A stretch of DNA of 64,000 bases from Pigmentiphaga kullae (lineage in GTDB: Bacteria; Pseudomonadota; Gammaproteobacteria; Burkholderiales; Burkholderiaceae_B): NCBI RefSeq assembly GCF_004216695.1, contig NZ_SGXC01000002.1, positions 62,001-126,000 of the forward strand, written 5' to 3'. The notes beneath the pieces are model-generated. The model saw nothing but the letters and a program-made list of their open reading frames with translations. It was not told where the DNA came from and made no database searches. A program made the translations under genes and the position numbers. Of the stretch, positions 1 through 8,789 are shown piece by piece; the stretch's first letter is position 1, and the number at the start of each line of letters is the position of its first letter.

Positions 1-78
1 TTTGACCCGGAAACTCCCATTGGAAACCACAAATCAGAACTAGCTGTTATGCTTAAAAAACATGAATCGGGGCTTTCC

Positions 79-1017
79 ATGGACTTGAAACAACTCGAAT
101 GCTTCGTGCGAGTCGTCGAGTTCGGCAGCGTTACCCGGGCCGCGATCACCCTCAATCTATCGCAACCCGTGGTCAGCCGCCACGTGCGGCAGCTCGAGGT
201 CGAACTCAAGGAACACCTGCTCGAACGCAATGGCCGCGGCGTCATCCCCACCGATGCCGGCAAGCGGCTGCTGGAGCGTGGGCGCGGCATCCTGCACCAG
301 GTGCGCCTGGCCAGGCAGGAAATCGAGGACCTGCGCGGCTCGCCCGCAGGCAAGGTGGTGGTGGGCATGCCGCCTAGCGTGGGCAAGTCGCTGACGGTGG
401 ACCTGGTCAGCGATTTCCGCGCCGGGTTCCCGCGTGCCTCGCTGGGCGTGGTCGAGGCCCTGACGGTCTCCATGTACGAATGGCTGCTGCTGGGGCGCCT
501 GGACTTCGCGCTGCTGTACAACCCGCCCGTCACGCAGCAGGCGGCCTACGAGCACGTCTGGTCCGAAGACCTGTACCTGATCGGCAGCCGGGGGCTGGAC
601 GGCAAGCCCATGCCGGCCAGCGTCAAGATGCGCGAGCTGGCGAACTATCCGTTGATCACGCCGGGGCAGCCCAATGCCATCCGCAACCTGCTGGACGTGC
701 AGTGCGCGCGCCTGGGCGTGCCCCTCTCGGTCGCGCTCGAGGTCGATGCCATCGAGTCCCTGCTGGATCTGGTGGACCGGGGCATGGGCTATGCGGTGCT
801 GTCGCGCAATGCCATCTACGGCCGCGCCCATCGTCCCAACCTGCATGCGTCCCGCATCGTCTCGCCATCGCTCACCAGCCAGCTGGTGATCGCGACGGTA
901 TCGCAGCGGCCGCTGACGCGCCTGGCCCAGGCCACCATCGACCTGATCCGCAAGCGCATCCAGGGCGGCGTCCTGGCCGGCGACGGGAAGCGCGACGCAC
1001 CCCGGGGCAGGGCGTGA
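79..1017 (+). CDS. LysR-family transcriptional regulator
   Basis: A LysR-type regulator of 312 residues. The N-terminal winged helix-turn-helix (about residues 4-62) includes the typical run SVTRAAITLNLSQPVVSRHV. A LysR substrate-binding domain follows from about residue 90. An ATG at 49 is also in frame, but the one at 79 places the helix-turn-helix at the usual distance from the N-terminus; neither has a strong ribosome site. The gene reads toward zwf on the same strand. That suggests control of zwf or of an unseen gene to the left, but no divergent target is visible. The effector is unknown. Confidence 0.85.
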   Translation: MDLKQLECFVRVVEFGSVTRAAITLNLSQPVVSRHVRQLEVELKEHLLERNGRGVIPTDAGKRLLERGRGILHQVRLARQEIEDLRGSPAGKVVVGMPPSVGKSLTVDLVSDFRAGFPRASLGVVEALTVSMYEWLLLGRLDFALLYNPPVTQQAAYEHVWSEDLYLIGSRGLDGKPMPASVKMRELANYPLITPGQPNAIRNLLDVQCARLGVPLSVALEVDAIESLLDLVDRGMGYAVLSRNAIYGRAHRPNLHASRIVSPSLTSQLVIATVSQRPLTRLAQATIDLIRKRIQGGVLAGDGKRDAPRGRA

Positions 1018-1101
1018 CCAGTTGTGAGCGGGCGGCGTGGCCGTGTTGCGACGCCGCATCGCCGCCGCCATAATCAGGCCATGTCCTGGAGGCGGCAAGC
1101 G

Positions 1102-2628
1102 ATGGATTCCCCGATGAACAGGCAGGCGCCCACGGTGGCGCTGCAGCCTGCCCCGCGTTGTACCCTGGTCATCTTCGGCGCGACCGGCGACATGACCGGC
1201 CGCCTGCTGATCCCGGCGCTGTACAACCTGGCGCGTTTCAATCTGCTGAACGCCGACTTCCGCGTCATCGGCGTCGGCCATCGCAAGCTGGACGACGACG
1301 AGTTCCGGGGCGGGCTGAAGCATTCGATGGAACAGGTCGTCGCCTCGCGGGGTGGGCCGGCCGCCGGCTTCGATGCCCAGGCCTGGGACTGGCTGATGGG
1401 CCGCACGTCCTTCCTGATGGGAGATTTCGAGGGCGAGCAGACCTATGCCCAGCTCGCCACGATGCTGGCGCCCGAGCCGGGCGGCGTCATCTTCTATTTC
1501 GCCACCGCTCCCACGTTCTTCCAGTCCATCGCGCGCCACCTGCACGATGCGGGGCTGCTGAAGCAGGGCCACGGCCGCTGGCGCCGCGTGGTGATCGAGA
1601 AGCCGTTCGGCCGCGACCTGCCTTCCGCGCGCGAGCTGAACAAGCAGCTGACGCGGGTCGTGCACGAGAACCAGATCTTCCGCATCGACCATTTCCTGGG
1701 CAAGGAAACGGTGCAGAACATCCTGGTGTCCCGCTTCGCCAACAGCGTGTTCGAAAGCAACTGGAACCGGCTGTACATCGACCACGTCCAGATCACGGCG
1801 GCCGAGGCGATCGGCGTGGAGCGCCGCTCGCAGTTCTACGAGCAGACCGGGGCGCTGCGCGACATGGTGCCCAACCACCTGTTCCAGCTGTTGGCCATGG
1901 TGGCGATGGAGCCGCCCAATTCCTTCGATGCCGATGCCGTGCGCACCGAGAAGGAAAAGCTGCTGGACGCCATCCGCATCCAGACGCCGGACGAGGCGCT
2001 GCAGAACAGCGTGCGCGGCCAGTACCGAGCAGGTGTGGTCGGCGGCCAGTCCATGCGCGGCTATCGCGAGGAGGAGGGCGTGGCGCCGGACAGCCGGACC
2101 GAGACCTACGTGGCGCTGAAGCTGGGCATCGACAACTGGCGCTGGGGCGGCGTGCCGTTCTACCTGCGCACCGGCAAGGCGCTGGCGCGGCGCCAGACGC
2201 AGATCGTCATTGCCTTCAAGGATGCCGGCCATGCACTGTTCCGCCAGAGCGCGCAGGAAAAGCCGCCATCCAATTCGCTGGTGTTGCAGATCCAGCCCGA
2301 CGAGGGGCTGTTCTTCCACATGAAGGCCAAGGTGCCGGGCTCGAAGATCCGCATCGCGCCGGTCAGCATGGATTTCCGCTACGCGGACCATTTCATGACC
2401 GGCCACAGTTCGGGCTACGAAACCCTGATCTACGACTGCATGGTGGGCGACGCGACGCTGTTCCAGCGGGCGGCCGACATCGAGCTGGGCTGGGAGGCGG
2501 TGATGCCGTTCCTGCAAGCCTGGGAAGACGGCGGCGAGATCCATCCCTACCGCGCCGGCAGCCAGGGGCCGGTGCAGGCGGACGTGCTGCTGGCCCGCGA
2601 CGGGCGCCAGTGGCTGCCGCTGGAATAG
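1102..2628 (+). CDS. zwf: Glucose-6-phosphate 1-dehydrogenase
   Basis: Oxidises glucose-6-phosphate to 6-phosphogluconolactone with reduction of NAD(P)+, the first step of the oxidative pentose phosphate and Entner-Doudoroff routes; cytosolic. The protein has 508 residues. The dinucleotide-binding motif IFGATGD lies near residue 25, and the active-site signature RIDHFLGKE begins near residue 194, both as in the family. ATG 1102 is chosen because GGAGG lies 9 nt upstream (1088-1092); ATG 1081 and GTG 1024 are in-frame alternatives with no such site. No pgl, edd or eda is adjacent, which is unusual for a zwf locus. The downstream gene starts 38 nt later. Confidence 0.95.
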   Translation: MDSPMNRQAPTVALQPAPRCTLVIFGATGDMTGRLLIPALYNLARFNLLNADFRVIGVGHRKLDDDEFRGGLKHSMEQVVASRGGPAAGFDAQAWDWLMGRTSFLMGDFEGEQTYAQLATMLAPEPGGVIFYFATAPTFFQSIARHLHDAGLLKQGHGRWRRVVIEKPFGRDLPSARELNKQLTRVVHENQIFRIDHFLGKETVQNILVSRFANSVFESNWNRLYIDHVQITAAEAIGVERRSQFYEQTGALRDMVPNHLFQLLAMVAMEPPNSFDADAVRTEKEKLLDAIRIQTPDEALQNSVRGQYRAGVVGGQSMRGYREEEGVAPDSRTETYVALKLGIDNWRWGGVPFYLRTGKALARRQTQIVIAFKDAGHALFRQSAQEKPPSNSLVLQIQPDEGLFFHMKAKVPGSKIRIAPVSMDFRYADHFMTGHSSGYETLIYDCMVGDATLFQRAADIELGWEAVMPFLQAWEDGGEIHPYRAGSQGPVQADVLLARDGRQWLPLE

Positions 2629-2666
2629 GGGCTGGACCGGGAACGCTTCTTGCGGCGCGGGGCCGC

Positions 2667-3455
2667 ATGAACACCGAGATCGATGGCAAGAGGCAAGGCG
2701 GCCCGGGCGGGCTGACGTTCCGCGTCCTGACCGTGAATGTCCACAAGGGATTCAATTTTTTCAATCGCCGCTTCATCCTGCATGACCTGCGGGAGGCGGT
2801 GCGCAGCGTGGCGGCCGACATGGTGTTCCTGCAGGAAGTGCTGGGCACGCATGCCAGGCATTCGCTGCGGTTCGCCGACTGGCCCGCGACGCCGCAGTAC
2901 GAGTTCCTGGCAGATACCATCTGGACGGACTTCGCCTACGGGCGCAACGCGGTCTATCCGGACGGCCACCACGGCAACGCGGTGCTGTCCAAGTTTCCCA
3001 TCGTGCGCTACGAGAACCGCGACGTTTCCATCGGCGGGCCGGAGCGGCGCGGCCTGTTGCATTGCGTGGTCCGGGCGCCGGGAACTGGCGGCGACATCCA
3101 TGCGATATGCGTGCACCTGGGATTGCAGGAGCGCCATCGCGTGCGCCAACTGCAACTGCTGTGCCACCTGGTGGAGAAGGAGATTCCCGCCGATGCGCCG
3201 CTGGTGGTGGCCGGCGATTTCAACGACTGGCGCCGGCGTGCCGGCCGGGTCCTGGACGGCTGCGCCGGGTTGCGTGAAGTGCATGCCCATGCTAACGGAC
3301 GGCTGGTCCGCACTTTCCCCGCGTGGTGTCCGGTCCTGCCGCTCGATCGCATCTATGTGCGCGGCGCGCGCGACCACTGGCCCATGCGCCTGGGACGCCG
3401 GCCCTGGACGTCGTTGTCGGACCATGCGCCGCTGGCGGCGGAGATCGCGCTGTGA
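2667..3455 (+). CDS. Endonuclease/exonuclease/phosphatase-family protein (YbhP-like)
   Basis: A 262-residue member of the EEP metal-dependent phosphoesterase superfamily. Visible motifs are LTVNVHKG near the N-terminus (metal-binding Asn), FLQEVLG (catalytic Glu), VAGDFNDW (Asp/Asn pair) and the C-terminal SDHAPL (catalytic Asp-His). There is no signal peptide. Its stop codon overlaps the GTG start of clsB by 4 nt, and ybhN follows. The order EEP protein, clsB, ybhN is that of E. coli ybhPON, so a link to membrane lipid metabolism is likely by context; the substrate is unknown. No strong ribosome site precedes ATG 2667. Confidence 0.88.
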   Translation: MNTEIDGKRQGGPGGLTFRVLTVNVHKGFNFFNRRFILHDLREAVRSVAADMVFLQEVLGTHARHSLRFADWPATPQYEFLADTIWTDFAYGRNAVYPDGHHGNAVLSKFPIVRYENRDVSIGGPERRGLLHCVVRAPGTGGDIHAICVHLGLQERHRVRQLQLLCHLVEKEIPADAPLVVAGDFNDWRRRAGRVLDGCAGLREVHAHANGRLVRTFPAWCPVLPLDRIYVRGARDHWPMRLGRRPWTSLSDHAPLAAEIAL

Positions 3456-4714
3456 GCGGGCCGTCCCGAGGCAGCGGCGGCCGCCCGCGCCGGCCCCCGG
3501 CCAGTTCGCAATGGATGTCCGGCAACGCGGTGTCGCTGCTGGAGAACGGCGAAGCCTTCTTTCCCCGCGTGTTCGAGGTGATCCGGCGGGCCCGCCGCGA
3601 AGTGCTGCTCGAGACTTTCATCCTGTTCGAGGACAAGGTCGGGACCGCGTTGCGCGACGTATTGCTGGAGGCCGCCCGGCGCGGCGTCTTCGTGTCGGTG
3701 CTGGTGGATGGCTACGGTTCGGTGGACCTGTCGGAAGCGTTCCTGGCGGACCTGATCGCCGCTGGCGTGCAAGTCCGGGTATTCGATCCGCGTCCCAAGC
3801 TGCTGGGCATGCGCACCAACGTTTTCCGGCGCATGCATCGCAAGCTGCTGATCGTCGACGGCGAGACGGCCTTCGTCGGCGGCATCAATTTCTCGGCCGA
3901 TCATCTCGCGGATTTCGGCCCGGGCGCCAAGCAGGACTATGCCATCGAAGTGCGCGGCCCCATCGTCGCGCGCCTGCGCACGTTCGTTCGCACGGGAGAG
4001 CTCAGGCGCAGCCAGCCGGGAGGCCGGCCGGAGGCGGATGCCGAGCGCGTGGGCGACGCGGACTGCCTGTTCGTGGTGCGCGACAACGACTCGCACCGGA
4101 CGGACATCGAGCAGCACTACCGCATCGCCATCCGCGCCGCCCGCCATGACTTGACCATCGCCAACGCGTATTTCTTTCCCGGCTACCGCGTGTTGCGCGA
4201 CCTGCGCCATGCCGCGCGCCGCGGGGTGCGCGTGCGGCTGATCCTGCAGGGGGAGCCCGACATGCCCATCGTCAAGGTGGGGGCACGCATGCTGCACGAC
4301 TATCTGCTGGATGCCGGCGTGCGGATCTACGAGTATTGCGAGCGGCCGCTGCATGGCAAGGTGGCCGTGGCCGACGACGACTGGTCCACGGTGGGATCGA
4401 GCAATCTCGACCCGCTCAGCCTGTCGCTGAACCTGGAGGCCAACCTCGTCATCCGCGATCAGCGGTTCAACCAGGCGTTGCGCGAGCGGCTGGACACGCT
4501 GGTCGGCAGGTACTGCCGCGAGGTGACGGCCGTTGCATCGCACCGGCGGCCGATATGGCGCGCGGCGGCCTCGTTCGTGGCCTTCCATTTCCTGCGGCGC
4601 TTCCCCGCCTGGGCGGGCTGGCTGCCTGCGCACACCCCCAGACTGGAGAAGGTCGAGGCGCCCCGGCGGCGCCCGGCCGAATCCCCCGATGCCCACACTC
4701 GCCAAACCGGATAG
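3452..4714 (+). CDS. clsB: Cardiolipin synthase B (phospholipase D family)
   Basis: Makes cardiolipin by phosphatidyl transfer at the inner membrane. The 420-residue protein has both phospholipase D HxK(x4)D signatures: HRKLLIVDG starting near residue 129 and HGKVAVADDD near residue 301, followed by GSSNLDPLSLSLN. There is no N-terminal membrane anchor, as in ClsB rather than ClsA. The GTG at 3452 is chosen because it overlaps the previous stop codon (GTGA), implying translational coupling; ATG 3515 is an alternative that removes a basic, low-complexity leader. The 3' end overlaps the start of ybhN. Confidence 0.93.
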   Translation: MSGPSRGSGGRPRRPPASSQWMSGNAVSLLENGEAFFPRVFEVIRRARREVLLETFILFEDKVGTALRDVLLEAARRGVFVSVLVDGYGSVDLSEAFLADLIAAGVQVRVFDPRPKLLGMRTNVFRRMHRKLLIVDGETAFVGGINFSADHLADFGPGAKQDYAIEVRGPIVARLRTFVRTGELRRSQPGGRPEADAERVGDADCLFVVRDNDSHRTDIEQHYRIAIRAARHDLTIANAYFFPGYRVLRDLRHAARRGVRVRLILQGEPDMPIVKVGARMLHDYLLDAGVRIYEYCERPLHGKVAVADDDWSTVGSSNLDPLSLSLNLEANLVIRDQRFNQALRERLDTLVGRYCREVTAVASHRRPIWRAAASFVAFHFLRRFPAWAGWLPAHTPRLEKVEAPRRRPAESPDAHTRQTG

Positions 4715-5663
4715 GCGCCGCGCGTCCTCGACCGCCCGGGGCCGCCGCCGTTCATGGTGGTGGTGGGGCCGGCACGCGCTCACGCTGGTCTTCATCGCCG
4801 TGGTGGCGCTGCTGCTGGCCGAGCAGGTCAGCAAGATCGATTGGGGCAAGGTCCTGCAATCGCTGCGGGGATACACGGCCTGGACCCTGGGCGCGGCGGC
4901 GGGCCTGACCGTGCTCAGCCATCTCTTGTTCGGCGGCTTCGACCAGCTCGGCAGACGCTACGTGGGCCACGCGCTGCGCCCGGCGCAGGTCGCGGTGGTG
5001 GCGGGCATCTGCTATGCGTTCACGCTGAACATGGGGGCCCTGGTCGGCGGCGTCGCCTTTCGCTACCGGCTGTATTCCCGGCTGGGGCTGGCGGCGCCGG
5101 ACATCACCAAGGTCTACGCGCTGAGCGTGCTGAGCAACTGGCTGGGCTATCTGATACTGCTGGGAGCGCTGCTGCTCGCGGGCGCGGTGCGCGTGCCGCC
5201 GGGATGGGGAATACCGGCCGGCTTCCTGCCCGTGCTGGGCGTGGCGTGCTGGGCGCTGGTGGCGGGGTACGGGGCGATGTGCGCGGGGGTGGGACGCCGC
5301 CGCTTCGTGCTGAAGGGCGTGTCCATCGAGTGGCCGGGATGGCGGATGGCGCTGGTGCAGGGCGCGATGTCGATCGCCAACTGGCTGGTCATGGGGCTGA
5401 TCGTCCATCTGTTCATGGGAGGGCGGGTGGACTATGCCGCCGTCCTGGGCGTGATGCTGCTGAGCGCGGTGGCCGGGGCGCTGACGCACGTGCCGGCGGG
5501 GCTGGGTGTGCTCGAGGCCGTGTTCCTGACGATGCTGGCGGGCCGACTGCCCGCCTATGAGATCCTGGCCGCGCTGCTGGCCTATCGCGCGATCTACTAC
5601 CTGTGTCCGCTGGTGCCGGCGGTGGCGGCGTACGCCGTGCTCGAGGCCCGGGCGCGCCGTTAG
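4689..5663 (+). CDS. ybhN: YbhN/UPF0104 integral membrane protein
   Basis: A 324-residue polytopic protein of the UPF0104/lysylphosphatidylglycerol-synthase transmembrane family, with about eight hydrophobic segments. The region with GALTHVPAGLGVLEAVF near residue 265 matches the glycine-rich signature of the family. The start at ATG 4689 overlaps the end of clsB by 26 nt, completing a ybhPON-like operon. Its biochemical role is not established here; a flippase or accessory role next to cardiolipin synthase is inference. The N-terminus is very basic and contains a run of four tryptophans. Confidence 0.85.
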   Translation: MPTLAKPDRRRASSTARGRRRSWWWWGRHALTLVFIAVVALLLAEQVSKIDWGKVLQSLRGYTAWTLGAAAGLTVLSHLLFGGFDQLGRRYVGHALRPAQVAVVAGICYAFTLNMGALVGGVAFRYRLYSRLGLAAPDITKVYALSVLSNWLGYLILLGALLLAGAVRVPPGWGIPAGFLPVLGVACWALVAGYGAMCAGVGRRRFVLKGVSIEWPGWRMALVQGAMSIANWLVMGLIVHLFMGGRVDYAAVLGVMLLSAVAGALTHVPAGLGVLEAVFLTMLAGRLPAYEILAALLAYRAIYYLCPLVPAVAAYAVLEARARR

Positions 5664-5669
5664 CGCACG

Positions 5670-6155
5670 CTAGGCGCGCGCGCCCCGCACGATCTTGGCC
5701 AGCAGTTCGCCCAGGATCTGCCGTTCTCCCTGGGACAGCGGCGCGAGGATGTCTTCCTCCATGCCGTGCGACAGGCGCTCGGCCTCGAGCGCGAGCCGGC
5801 GGCCCTCGGCGGTCAGCACCACGTGGTGGGCGCGCCTGTCGGTGTCGCTGCGCTCGCGCGACAGCAGCCCGCGCTCCTGCAGGCGGTCCAGGACCAGCGC
5901 TAGGCGCGGCGCGGACAGCGACAGGCTGCGGCACAGGTTCTGCTGGTTGGCCTTGTCGTTGTAGGCCAGCAGCACCAGGATGGCGAACTCCACGGGCCGC
6001 AGGTCCAGGTCCTTCATGCTCGAGAAGAAGGCCTTCTGCAGCTTGACGTGCGCGAGCGAGGTCTGGAAGCCCAGCAGGTGGGAAAGGCGGGAGTGGTCCA
6101 GTTCGGATTTGGCCGGTCGCGGCGAGGAGGTGGTGCGCGGCGGGGTCTTGGGCAT
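5670..6155 (-). CDS. MarR-family transcriptional regulator
   Basis: A 161-residue MarR-type dimeric repressor. The winged helix includes NQQNLCRSLSLSAPRLALVL (recognition helix) and a wing with ERSDTDRRAHHV, the usual DxRxxxVxLT-like hinge. Start ATG 6155 (MPKTPPR) is preferred over longer readings because it puts the dimerisation helix at the normal distance. It converges on ybhN with only 6 nt between stop codons. It lies on the same strand just downstream of the porin gene but is separated from it by a terminator. The AT-rich inverted repeat before the porin is a possible target. Confidence 0.88.
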   Translation of the reverse strand: MPKTPPRTTSSPRPAKSELDHSRLSHLLGFQTSLAHVKLQKAFFSSMKDLDLRPVEFAILVLLAYNDKANQQNLCRSLSLSAPRLALVLDRLQERGLLSRERSDTDRRAHHVVLTAEGRRLALEAERLSHGMEEDILAPLSQGERQILGELLAKIVRGARA

Positions 6156-6218
6156 GTGGTGGCGGGTGCGAGTCGATGCGTGGGCGCTTAGGCGTTTTTC
6201 TCGAGGCGGCCCAGTGAC

Positions 6219-6246
6219 AAAAAAAGGGCCGCCGCGAGGGCGGCCC
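6219..6246 (-). terminator. Rho-independent terminator of the porin gene
   Basis: On the minus strand an 8-bp perfect GC stem (GGGCCGCC with GGCGGCCC, 5-nt loop) is followed by seven T residues. It lies 51 nt beyond the porin stop codon and upstream of the marR start. Confidence 0.85.
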
Positions 6247-6296
6247 AGTCCAGTGCCACAACATACCACGCGGGGCGGCCGTGCGCCGCCCGGACT

Positions 6297-7385
6297 TCAG
6301 AAGCTGTGCCGCATGCCCAGCATCACGCCGGTCTGGTTCAGGCCGTTGGGAAGACCAGCCAAGGCCTGGCCGCCGCTGACCGAGAGGTTGGCGTTTTTGT
6401 TGTTGTCCATGTAGCCCACCAGGCCGTAGACCGCCGTGCGCTTGGAGAGCGAATAGGTCGCGCGCACCGTGGCCAGCGTGGAGCGGGCATCGGTGGTCTT
6501 GTTCTTCAGGTGCGCCACCTGGCCGTCCAGGGTCCAGGCCGGCGACAGCGCGTACGAGGCGCCCAGGTAGTACAGATTGGCTTCCGAGCGGGTGGCCGCG
6601 CGCGTGATGCGGCCGATCCAGCCGCCGCCTATCTTCAGGTCGCCGAAGCGGTAGTAGCCGTTGAGCACGGTACGCGTGTCGGAGGTGTCGCTGCTGGACA
6701 GGCCGCCGGCGGCGCCGGTGCCGCCGCGCAGTTGGTCGTAGGCGGCGGCGACGCCGCCCGGGCCCAGGTCGTACTTGAGCAGCGCGGTGACCTGGCGGCA
6801 GGCCTTGCGGTCGCCCGGGACTTCGCCCGCGCAATTGGTGGCGGCCGGGCCGCCGCTGGCCGCGACATCCCGGCCGAAGCTGTAGGTGGCGCCCACAGTC
6901 AGGCCCGAGAAGGTGCCGCGATAGCCGATGGCGTTGTCCGAACGCGTATTGGGGATGTAGTTGTCCAGCGATCCCAGGCCGTACACCGCCGGCCCCATGA
7001 CGTCGGAGTCGAGCAGGGCGAAGAACGTCATGTTGGACTGGCGGCCCAGCGTGACCGTGCCCCAGTTGCCCGACAACCCGACCCATGCCGCGCGGCCGAA
7101 CAGGCGTCCGCCCTGGCCCGACACGCCGGTATCCACGCCGAAGCCGCTTTCCAGGGTGAAGAGCGCCTTCAGGCCGTTGCCCAGGTCTTCCGTGCCGCGC
7201 AGGCCCCAGCGCGAGGGCATGAGCCCGCCGGTGTTGCTGGGCATGCGCCAGGTCGCGTCGCCTTGCGCGTTGGCGTGGTTCACGTATTCGATGCCCGTAT
7301 CGAGTATGCCGTACAGCGTCACGTTCTGGGCGTGTGCGCCGGTGGCGGCCAGCGCGAGGGCGCTGGCCAGCAGGATGCGTTTCAT
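6297..7385 (-). CDS. General porin, outer-membrane trimeric type
   Basis: An outer-membrane diffusion channel of the Gram-negative porin family typical of Burkholderiales, 362 residues. A cleavable signal peptide (MKRILLASALALAATGAHA) is followed by NVTLYGILDTGIEYV, the usual first strand. The chain ends in GMRHSF with the C-terminal Phe that BamA recognises. Other porin hallmarks are SRWGLRGTEDLGNGL and the GRAAWVGLSG region. GGAG stands a few nt before the ATG. It is a monocistronic unit closed by its own hairpin terminator; an AT-rich inverted repeat upstream suggests repression or activation. Solute preference cannot be read from the sequence. Confidence 0.93.
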   Translation of the reverse strand: MKRILLASALALAATGAHAQNVTLYGILDTGIEYVNHANAQGDATWRMPSNTGGLMPSRWGLRGTEDLGNGLKALFTLESGFGVDTGVSGQGGRLFGRAAWVGLSGNWGTVTLGRQSNMTFFALLDSDVMGPAVYGLGSLDNYIPNTRSDNAIGYRGTFSGLTVGATYSFGRDVAASGGPAATNCAGEVPGDRKACRQVTALLKYDLGPGGVAAAYDQLRGGTGAAGGLSSSDTSDTRTVLNGYYRFGDLKIGGGWIGRITRAATRSEANLYYLGASYALSPAWTLDGQVAHLKNKTTDARSTLATVRATYSLSKRTAVYGLVGYMDNNKNANLSVSGGQALAGLPNGLNQTGVMLGMRHSF

Positions 7386-7417
7386 GTGTCTCCGTCCCCT
7401 GGTTCTGGGTTGATTTG

Positions 7418-7448
7418 TTTAACAATGATAAATATTAATTTTGTTAAG
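7418..7448. promoter_or_regulatory. AT-rich inverted repeat upstream of the porin gene
   Basis: TTTAACAA (7418-7425) and TTGTTAAG (7441-7448) form an inverted repeat with a 15-nt spacer in an AT-rich island inside GC-rich DNA. It lies 33-63 nt upstream of the porin ATG and before the opgC-like gene, so it could act on either. TTAACAA/TTGTTAA arms resemble MarR-family operators, and a marR gene is close by; binding is inference. Confidence 0.4.
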
Positions 7449-7489
7449 TAATTAGGGGCTTACCCGTATCGGATTGCAACAAGCACGAA

Positions 7490-8776
7490 TTGTTCGCATT
7501 CCACGCTGTCCATGCAGACTCCCCCTACATTGCGCCCGCCACGCCCGTGTCCACCACTTCCCCCTACGCTTGCGCCCCGCCGCCCGCCTCGTCCCGCCGC
7601 TGGGAACTGGACGCGCTGCGCGGACTGATGCTGGTGCTGATGACGTCCACGCATCTGCCGACCTGGTTCTCGATACCGGCGGGCCAGCCTTTCGGCTTCG
7701 TCTCGGCGGCGGAAGGCTTCGTCTTCCTGTCGGCCTACATGGCGGGGCTGGTGTACACCCAGCGCGCCGTGCGCGACGGCATTCCCGCGATGCGCCGCGC
7801 GTTCCTGCGGCGCGCCCTGGTCATCTATGCCTGCCAGGCGGCGTGCCTGCTCTTCCTGTTCACGGTCATCGCCGCGCTGGGCATGAAATTCCACCAGCCC
7901 GCCGCGAACAACCTCATGTCGTTCTACCTGCATGCGCCGCTGACCGGCCTGTGGACCGGGCTGCTGATGATCTACAACCCGCCGCTGCTGGACATCCTGC
8001 CGGTCTACATCGTGTTCATGCTGGCAAGCCCGTGGATCCTCAGCCATGTCCTGCAGGGAGGATGGAAAACGGTGATGGGGGCGAGCATCGCGTTGTGGGG
8101 CGCGGCCCAGTTCGGCTTGTCGCGCGCGCTGTACGACGGCCTGGTGGCGATGACCGGGCTGCCGGTGCCGTTCCGCGAGACCGGATCGTTCGAGACTTTC
8201 GCCTGGCAATTGCTGTGGGTGCTCGGCCTGTGCCTGGGCGCCTATCACGCGCGGGTGCCGTCCGAGCGCCGCTTCGTGTTCCGTCCGTGGCTGGTCAGGG
8301 CAGCGGTGGGCGTCGTCATCCTTTTCTTCGTCTGGCGCCACCTGACCGGGTTGGAACCCTTTCCCCAGGGCGATCCGCTCAACCTGTGGTTCGACAAGTG
8401 GCACGTGGGGCCGCTGCGGCTGCTGGACTTCCTGGCGCTGGTCGTGGTGCTGCTGCACGGCGGCGGCTGGCTGACCCGTCATCTACCGCGCATGCGGCTG
8501 CTGGAAACGCTGGGCGCCGCGTCGCTGCCGGTCTTCTGCGCCCATCTGGTCATCGTGCTGGTCGCGCTGGCCGTGGTGGGCGAAAGCCATCCGGGCAGGC
8601 CGCTCTGGTTCGATCCGCTGATGTTCGGGCTGAGCATCGCCGCGATGTATGTCGTGGCCAGGCTGGTGCGCATGTTCGGTTCCGGGCCGGGAGCCGGCAG
8701 GGGCCGGCGGGCGGACGCGGCCGCTCGCGCCGGCGGGACCGGGGCGACGCTGAGCGTGGGGACGGGGCCGGGCTAG
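7490..8776 (+). CDS. OpgC-type membrane acyltransferase
   Basis: A 428-residue polytopic protein of the OpgC/MdoC family, which in enterobacteria adds succinyl groups to osmoregulated periplasmic glucans. RRWELDALRGLMLVLM (residues about 36-51) is the typical entry, followed by about ten hydrophobic segments and a conserved late segment LPVFCAHLVIVL. No ATG gives a full-length N-terminus: TTG 7490 and GTG 7547 are the candidates and neither has a strong ribosome site, so the start is uncertain. The C-terminal 40 residues are Gly/Ala/Arg-rich and probably disordered. No opgGH is nearby; the acceptor could be another glycan. Confidence 0.78.
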   Translation: MFAFHAVHADSPYIAPATPVSTTSPYACAPPPASSRRWELDALRGLMLVLMTSTHLPTWFSIPAGQPFGFVSAAEGFVFLSAYMAGLVYTQRAVRDGIPAMRRAFLRRALVIYACQAACLLFLFTVIAALGMKFHQPAANNLMSFYLHAPLTGLWTGLLMIYNPPLLDILPVYIVFMLASPWILSHVLQGGWKTVMGASIALWGAAQFGLSRALYDGLVAMTGLPVPFRETGSFETFAWQLLWVLGLCLGAYHARVPSERRFVFRPWLVRAAVGVVILFFVWRHLTGLEPFPQGDPLNLWFDKWHVGPLRLLDFLALVVVLLHGGGWLTRHLPRMRLLETLGAASLPVFCAHLVIVLVALAVVGESHPGRPLWFDPLMFGLSIAAMYVVARLVRMFGSGPGAGRGRRADAAARAGGTGATLSVGTGPG

Positions 8777-8789
8777 GGGGAAAGCGGAG

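Noticed and set aside
157-2544. 795-codon open frame opposite lysR and zwf
   Set aside because: It spans two genes in antisense, has low-complexity composition and no recognisable family.
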